This document shows, piece by piece, positions 59,395-64,000 of a DNA stretch of 64,000 nt (within the stretch, counting starts at the first letter, position 1; every line of letters begins with the position of its first letter). The position numbers were made by a program, and so were the translations under genes. Below the pieces are notes generated by a model that worked only from the letters and a program-made list of their open reading frames with translations, was not told the DNA's origin and ran no database searches. Location: positions 20,546-84,545 of the IMG/VR virus record IMGVR_UViG_3300044710_000137. One strand, given 5' to 3'. This stretch comes from a virus.

Positions 59395-62181
59395 ATGTCA
59401 ATTCAGCAAGACAGTCAGCTCCTTCAGTTCAAATCCATAAGTCAATCCAAGACAGGACTTTTTCAATTCATTGGCCCCAGCTATCAGTCCTGGAGCCCCG
59501 ATCAGGACGATCAAGAACTCCTGAACATGTACGTGGAAATGGATGAGGCGGGAACCGGTAAAAACGTAAAAGCCCTTTACGGAACACCAGGCATTCAAAA
59601 TTTCTGCTTCCTTCCTCCCGGCCCTACCAGAGGAATATACGCAGGAGAAAACCGCCTCTTCGTGGTATCCGGTCCTAACCTCTACGAAGTATTCGCAGAT
59701 ACCAGTTTCACGAACCTCGGAGCAATCGCTAACGACGGAAACCCCGTCTACATGTCCGCCAATGGAACGGGAACCCAGCTTTGCATCGCAGCCGGATATT
59801 TAGCCGCAACCACAAACTACACCGACATCGCCATCAACAGCGGTAACGACCTCGAAATCAGCAGCGCCCTCAACCCCTTCACGGCACTGTTGAACGCCGG
59901 ACAAACCCTGACTATCTCGGGCGGAACGGGATTCACCCCAGGCAATTACACCGTCGAATACGTGGACGGCAACGGCAACGCCTTCCTGAATGCGTCTCCC
60001 GGCGCGGCTTCATCCACTGGAGGAACCGGCAGCCTGGTTTACGGGCCCGGCGGCTATTTCTATTGCGATCCCGGAACCGGACCCGTGGCGCAGCGCTTCT
60101 CGGTCGCCTATACGGACCTGGCCATCAGCGCGGGATCCAGTTCAGTCGTTTCGAGCGCCGCCCAGCCCTTCGCGGCGGATACCGACGACGGGTACACCCT
60201 CGTCATCAACGGAGGCGTCGGCTTCACCCCCGGCACTTTCACTATTGTTTCGGTGGACGGATCCGGCAACGCCACCTTGAGCGGATCCGCCGGCACGGAA
60301 GGATCCATCGCAGGAACGGGAATCGAGTACCTGAGCTACGTCCCAGCGGTTCAACTGGCCTATCTGGATACGTTTTTTGTGGCCCAGGCGGGATACAATT
60401 CGCGTCTTTTCTACCTCTCCGCGTCCGACGACGGCACTATGTGGGACGCCCTGCAGGTGGCCCAGAAGGAGTCGTATCCAGACAATATCACCGCGATCCT
60501 GAGCGACCACGAAGAATTGTGGCTCTTTGGATCCCAACAGTCCATCGAGGCTTGGTCGAACGTGGGCGGCGCCGTCTTCCCGTTCGCGCGCAACGATTCG
60601 GCCGAAATGCACTACGGCTGCGAAGCCCCCTTCTCGCCCATGCGGTTCATGTTGGGTTTTGCTTGGTTAGCCAAGGACCAGGTGCGCGGAGGCCGCATGG
60701 CGTTCTACGCCCAAGGATTCGTGCCCGTCCGGATCTCGAACCATGCGGTCGAATCCATCTGGAACACTTACCCCTACGTGGCGGATTGCATCGCCTACAG
60801 CTACGAGGAAAACGGCCACCCATTCTACGTTTTGAACTTCGCCAGCGCCAACGCCACGTGGGTATATGACGGCCTTACCCAGATGTGGCACCAGCGCGCC
60901 TGGTACAACGGCGTGGGATCCGGAGGCGTCCAGGAAGTTTCCATCAACACTGCGGGGTCCGGATACGTGCAGGTCTCGGGTGCCCTTACCGGGTTTGCCC
61001 TCGTTTCGCCGGGTTTTGGCTATGCGGCGGCCGCCGGCGCTCTGCTTTACGGCGATCCTCCATACGTGCCCTACGTCACTATCGACGTTGCGGGAACGGG
61101 ATATCAGGCCAACGAAGTCGTCGCCCTCGCGGGAGGAACCGGGGGAACCATCCTCATCCAAACCGTCAACGGGAGCGGCGTCCCTACGGCCATTGTCGTG
61201 TGGAATCCCGGCAGCGGCTATTCCGCGACCACGGGCCACGCTACCTCCGGAGGAAGCGGTACCGGGCTAACCGTCAGTATTGGCGCGGTATCGACTGGAG
61301 CCAGCGTTGCCACGGTCGTATCCGCGGTGGGTTCCGGCGCCACAATACAGGTCGATACGGTAGGCCCTTATGGAGCGGTTACGGCCGCGCACATCTTAGC
61401 CGCGGGATCCGGGTATGGCATCGCCTCGGGCGTTCCGACAGTTGGCGGGTATGGCCTCGGCTTCTCGATCGCCATCACCGCTACGGCGAATACTTTCCCC
61501 CAAGTAACTATCAGCCAGGTGGGATCCGGCGACAATTGCGTGCTGCAGATCAACTCCGTCAACTCGGCGGGTGGGGTGGTTTCATTGTCGATCATCAGCC
61601 CGGGAAGCGTCTACACGGTCGCTAACGGGGTTGCTACGACGGGCGGAGCGCCAGGAACGGGGCTCACGGTCAATATCGGAGCCGTTTCGTCTACGGGAGC
61701 GGGAACCAATGGGCGGCAAAGGCAATCCTTTCATGGATACGTGAACCTTGGAAATGGCGATACCCACTTCGTTTCTGACTGGGAGACAGGTCAGGTTTTT
61801 ACGCAATCCGTGAATTATTACACCGACGCCGGCGTGCAGATCCAGCGCATCAGAATTGCCCCGCATATTGCCGAGGAAGACACGCTTCAGTTCTTTCACC
61901 GCTTCAGGCTGGATCTCGAAACCGGGAACGCGGCGATGAACAACATTACCCTGGACTGGTCGAGCGATGGTGGACATACTTTTCATGGATACAATTTAGC
62001 CCCAGCGTTAGGGTCTCCTGGCGTAAACCAATTTCAATTTTCAGTGGACTGGCTACCTTTAGGATCGGATGGAACCAGAACATTCAAAGTTAAGATTACC
62101 GACCCAGTGAAGATTGCCATTGTAAATGCTTACTTGGATGTTACGGCTGGGACAGTGCCTGCCGGAACACCTGGACTTTAG
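59395..62181 (+). CDS. Tail hub / packaged-DNA stabilisation protein, gp10-like, enlarged
   Basis: The N-terminal ~150 residues match P22 gp10-type proteins: QDDQELLNMYVEMDEAGTGK then KALYGTPGIQNFCFLPPGPT and VSGPNLYEVFADTSFTNLGA. Two copies of a ~70-residue beta unit follow (with TDIAINSGNDLEISSALNPF and TDLAISAGSSSVVSSAAQPF). The core resumes with ILSDHEELWLFGSQQSIEAW. Residues ~510-770 are Gly/Ser/Val-rich repeats (GSGYVQVSGALTGFALVSPG). 928 residues is about twice the P22 protein. Confidence 0.75.
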   Translation: MSIQQDSQLLQFKSISQSKTGLFQFIGPSYQSWSPDQDDQELLNMYVEMDEAGTGKNVKALYGTPGIQNFCFLPPGPTRGIYAGENRLFVVSGPNLYEVFADTSFTNLGAIANDGNPVYMSANGTGTQLCIAAGYLAATTNYTDIAINSGNDLEISSALNPFTALLNAGQTLTISGGTGFTPGNYTVEYVDGNGNAFLNASPGAASSTGGTGSLVYGPGGYFYCDPGTGPVAQRFSVAYTDLAISAGSSSVVSSAAQPFAADTDDGYTLVINGGVGFTPGTFTIVSVDGSGNATLSGSAGTEGSIAGTGIEYLSYVPAVQLAYLDTFFVAQAGYNSRLFYLSASDDGTMWDALQVAQKESYPDNITAILSDHEELWLFGSQQSIEAWSNVGGAVFPFARNDSAEMHYGCEAPFSPMRFMLGFAWLAKDQVRGGRMAFYAQGFVPVRISNHAVESIWNTYPYVADCIAYSYEENGHPFYVLNFASANATWVYDGLTQMWHQRAWYNGVGSGGVQEVSINTAGSGYVQVSGALTGFALVSPGFGYAAAAGALLYGDPPYVPYVTIDVAGTGYQANEVVALAGGTGGTILIQTVNGSGVPTAIVVWNPGSGYSATTGHATSGGSGTGLTVSIGAVSTGASVATVVSAVGSGATIQVDTVGPYGAVTAAHILAAGSGYGIASGVPTVGGYGLGFSIAITATANTFPQVTISQVGSGDNCVLQINSVNSAGGVVSLSIISPGSVYTVANGVATTGGAPGTGLTVNIGAVSSTGAGTNGRQRQSFHGYVNLGNGDTHFVSDWETGQVFTQSVNYYTDAGVQIQRIRIAPHIAEEDTLQFFHRFRLDLETGNAAMNNITLDWSSDGGHTFHGYNLAPALGSPGVNQFQFSVDWLPLGSDGTRTFKVKITDPVKIAIVNAYLDVTAGTVPAGTPGL

Positions 62182-62277
62182 GTTTGGTGAGCTTCCCGCG
62201 CGTAGCGCCCGCGAACATCCAGGCCAATGATCCGCGCTTGTCTGTTGCGCGCGCCCTGCCGCATGCCCGGCTGGATC
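62182..62277 (+). repeat. Junction repeat family B, copy 9
   Basis: GTTTGGTGAGCTTCCCGCGC ... CATCCAGGCCAATGATCC ... TGCCGCATGCCCGGCTGG, beginning at the base after the tail-hub stop. Confidence 0.85.
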
Positions 62278-62431
62278 CAGGTAGTGATTTGGCGGGCACG
62301 TCCTGAAGGCGCGAACCAGCGCGGGCGGCTGAGTTAGTCCCTCCCCTTTCCCCGGGTTGCCCGAGATCATCGCAACCGCCCGTTGGCCTTCGCGCCCCGG
62401 TTTCACCGATTTCTAGAATATCACTCCCACC

Positions 62432-63691
62432 ATGAACCGCCGCGTCCCGCTCAATCCAAGAATCGTATTCTGCGTGACGTGCAAACACCGCGCGGGACAC
62501 CTGGCGCAGACGTTGCCGGCGAACATCGCGGATAACGCGGGCTATGGGAATCACAAGTTCGTGGTGCTGGATTACAACAGCCGGAAAGACAATCTGGCAG
62601 CCTACTTGCGCACCAAGCACGCCGCCGATATCGCGGGCGGCCGACTCGCGGTATACCGGTTTACCGAACCCACCAGCTTCCGCATGGCGCATGCGAAGAA
62701 TATGGCGCACCGGCTGGGCATCCGGGAAGGCGCCGACGTTCTCGTGAATCTCGACGCCGACAATTACACCGGTCCGGGCTTCGCATCCGCCATCGCAAAA
62801 GTTTTCAACGGCCATGCTGACGCATTCATGCGGCCGCTCAAGGGTAGCGAGGTTCGGGGCGGGGCGTATATAGGGGGCGTCCCGAACGGCGCACACGGCA
62901 GGATCGCGATTGCGGCATCCGCGTTCCTTGAGGCCGGCGGGTACAACGAGCGCTACGCCAAATGGTCGCCGGACGACGAGGATTTCTTCTGCCGTCTACG
63001 GCGCATGGGATTCAAGCCGGTCAATATACCACGCGAACACCTCACCGTGATTGCGCATGACGACGAGACCCGCTTCGAGCAGTACCCGGACGTCCAGCCG
63101 ACCTGGCAGCAATGGCATGAAGTTCACGCCGCGAAGGACACGGTAGTAAACTATGGCCGGTTCGGGTGTGGCGTGGTCTACCGGAATTTCGAGCCCGAAC
63201 CCATAGAGCTATTGCCCATGCCAACGCGAATCTTCGGAATCGGCCTGCACCGGACGGCCACCTTCGCGCTTCACCGCGCCCTACAAATCCTGGGCTATCA
63301 CAGCGCTCATTGGGAATCGCCACTCTGGGCAAAGCGTGTGTGGAATGAAATGCGGACGCTGGGCGTCTCGCGGACACTCGAAGGGCACTACGCACTGTCG
63401 GACCTGCCAATTCCACTGCTGTATGAGGCGATCGACAAATCCTATCCGGGATCCAAGTTCATCCTAACCTTCCGCGACGAAAGCGCGTGGTTGGACAGTA
63501 TGCGCAGGCACTGGAGCTTTTCACATAACCCCTGGCGCAAGGATTGGGCAACCGATGGCTTCTCGGACACAATCCACCTGGCCGCCATGGACGGACGGAT
63601 TTCGACGCGGAAACCTTCCTCGCGCGGTACCGGAAGCACAATGCCGATGTACGGCAGTACTTTGCCGGACGTCCGGACGACCTTCTGCTGA
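62432..63691 (+). CDS. Glycosyltransferase-sulfotransferase fusion, frame broken near the end
   Basis: Residues ~8-250 are a GT2-type glycosyltransferase: IVFCVTCKHRAGHLAQTLPA, DADN at 108-111, and WSPDDEDFFCRL. From ~264 a sulfotransferase-like domain begins (PTRIFGIGLHRTATFALHRA; PGSKFILTFRDESAWLDSMR). After IHLAAMDGR near 63590 the sensible sequence continues in another frame (63592-63810), so one base appears lost. Phages use GT enzymes for DNA or capsule modification; fusion to a sulfotransferase is unusual. Confidence 0.7.
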   Translation: MNRRVPLNPRIVFCVTCKHRAGHLAQTLPANIADNAGYGNHKFVVLDYNSRKDNLAAYLRTKHAADIAGGRLAVYRFTEPTSFRMAHAKNMAHRLGIREGADVLVNLDADNYTGPGFASAIAKVFNGHADAFMRPLKGSEVRGGAYIGGVPNGAHGRIAIAASAFLEAGGYNERYAKWSPDDEDFFCRLRRMGFKPVNIPREHLTVIAHDDETRFEQYPDVQPTWQQWHEVHAAKDTVVNYGRFGCGVVYRNFEPEPIELLPMPTRIFGIGLHRTATFALHRALQILGYHSAHWESPLWAKRVWNEMRTLGVSRTLEGHYALSDLPIPLLYEAIDKSYPGSKFILTFRDESAWLDSMRRHWSFSHNPWRKDWATDGFSDTIHLAAMDGRISTRKPSSRGTGSTMPMYGSTLPDVRTTFC

Positions 63692-63810
63692 TGGACATGA
63701 GCGCCGGCGCCGACTGGCACGAGCTGTGCGGCTTCCTCAGGCAATCCATACCGGACGTTCGCTATCCGCAAAAACACATCGCTGAAGACGGTTTAGAGAC
63801 CGCCGCTTAA
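63592..63810 (+). pseudogene. Displaced C-terminal part of the sulfotransferase domain
   Basis: Reading GRTDFDAETFLARYRKHNAD then VRQYFAGRPDDLLLMDMSAG and FLRQSIPDVRYPQKH, the typical end of sulfotransferase-like proteins, but in a frame shifted by one base from 62432-63691. A one-base loss around 63588-63595 (GCCGCCATGG) would explain it. Confidence 0.6.
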
Positions 63811-63821
63811 AGGAATCATTT

Positions 63822-64000
63822 ATGGCAACCATCGCAATTCCCCTCGTCACCGCCGCGCTCGGCTCCCTCGGCCCCTTAATCGCCAAAGCCGCTAGCGGAC
63901 TCATCAACGTAGCCGAAGCCTACCTGCCCAAAGGAACCAAGCTCGACGCTGTTCTCGCCGGCGTGGAGGCGTGGCGCGCTCCGCCCGGGGCCCCCCGCGC
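63822..64000 (+). CDS. Partial gene at right edge
   Basis: ATG at 63822 with AAAGGA upstream: MATIAIPLVTAALGSLGPLI then AKAASGLINVAEAYLPKG and TKLDAVLAGVEAWR. A hydrophobic, Ala/Leu-rich start continues past the window. It cannot be identified from 59 residues. Confidence 0.5.
   Translation, partial: MATIAIPLVTAALGSLGPLIAKAASGLINVAEAYLPKGTKLDAVLAGVEAWRAPPGAPR

Noticed and set aside
2455-62277. Repeat families as a CRISPR array
   Set aside because: Copies are dispersed, of variable sequence and orientation, with genes rather than short spacers between them.

Overview
The window is most of the genome of a GC-rich, tailed double-stranded DNA phage (or prophage) with a P22-type, short-tailed virion plan. 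It carries small and large terminase genes, a P22-like portal (35396-37777), a scaffold-like protein (39567-40625), a P22-fold coat protein (40730-41977), three tail-adaptor (gp4-like) paralogues and a gp10-like tail hub. No ribosomal, central-metabolism or host housekeeping genes are present. At least ten virion-region proteins start with classical Sec signal peptides ending in AQ, FA or FGQ. That style is common in Acidobacteriota, so a host in that phylum is a guess only.

Layout. (1) 1-3048, leftward: a compact run of small genes (J-domain protein, Cys-rich protein, small basic protein) headed by an unusual tRNA-Arg. (2) 3049-3180: a divergent promoter pair with palindromic operators. (3) 3181-10340, rightward: about 20 tightly overlapping small early genes, including a Cas4/RecB-like nuclease, an HNH-type protein and many zinc-ribbon proteins. 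(4) 10466-19088, leftward: small genes, an HNH nuclease, a 549-aa winged-helix protein that could initiate replication, a dual-HTH regulator and a short tyrosine recombinase. (5) 19089-19576: a non-coding control region with helically phased iterons. (6) 19577-23102, rightward: a tRNA-like gene, a phage NusG, a GroES-like co-chaperonin and a YiiX/NlpC-like peptidase. (7) 23334-32158: packaging. The terminase large subunit is split into an ATPase gene (23915-24697) and a nuclease gene (31370-32158) by about 6.7 kb holding some 20 small genes, three of them LuxR-type HTH proteins. (8) 32163-64000: methyltransferase, portal, scaffold, coat, a long block of secreted structural proteins with a glycosidase-like enzyme and a fibre-like protein, adaptor paralogues, endonuclease VII, tail hub, and a glycosyltransferase-sulfotransferase fusion. 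The last gene runs off the right edge.

The most striking property lies in the gene junctions. At least five families of dispersed repeats (here A to E) sit at starts and stops throughout. Family A (21 copies noted) is a hairpin of about 50 bp whose 7-bp stem exists in at least six different, fully complementary sequences, which is direct covariation evidence. It is often translated in frame as the first or last residues of a protein, and several small genes are enclosed by inverted copies like cassettes. Family B follows stop codons. Family C precedes starts, including those of all three adaptor paralogues, and is two-part. Families D and E are low-complexity GGTGGCTGGTGG-type and CCCAGCACCCAG-type tracts. 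The layout resembles start-associated sequences described in some mycobacteriophages. Together with a phage NusG and a minimal tyrosine recombinase, it suggests either junction-level expression control or modular gene exchange.

There is no DNA polymerase, reverse transcriptase, CRISPR array or recognisable lysozyme in the window. All function calls are from reading the sequence alone.
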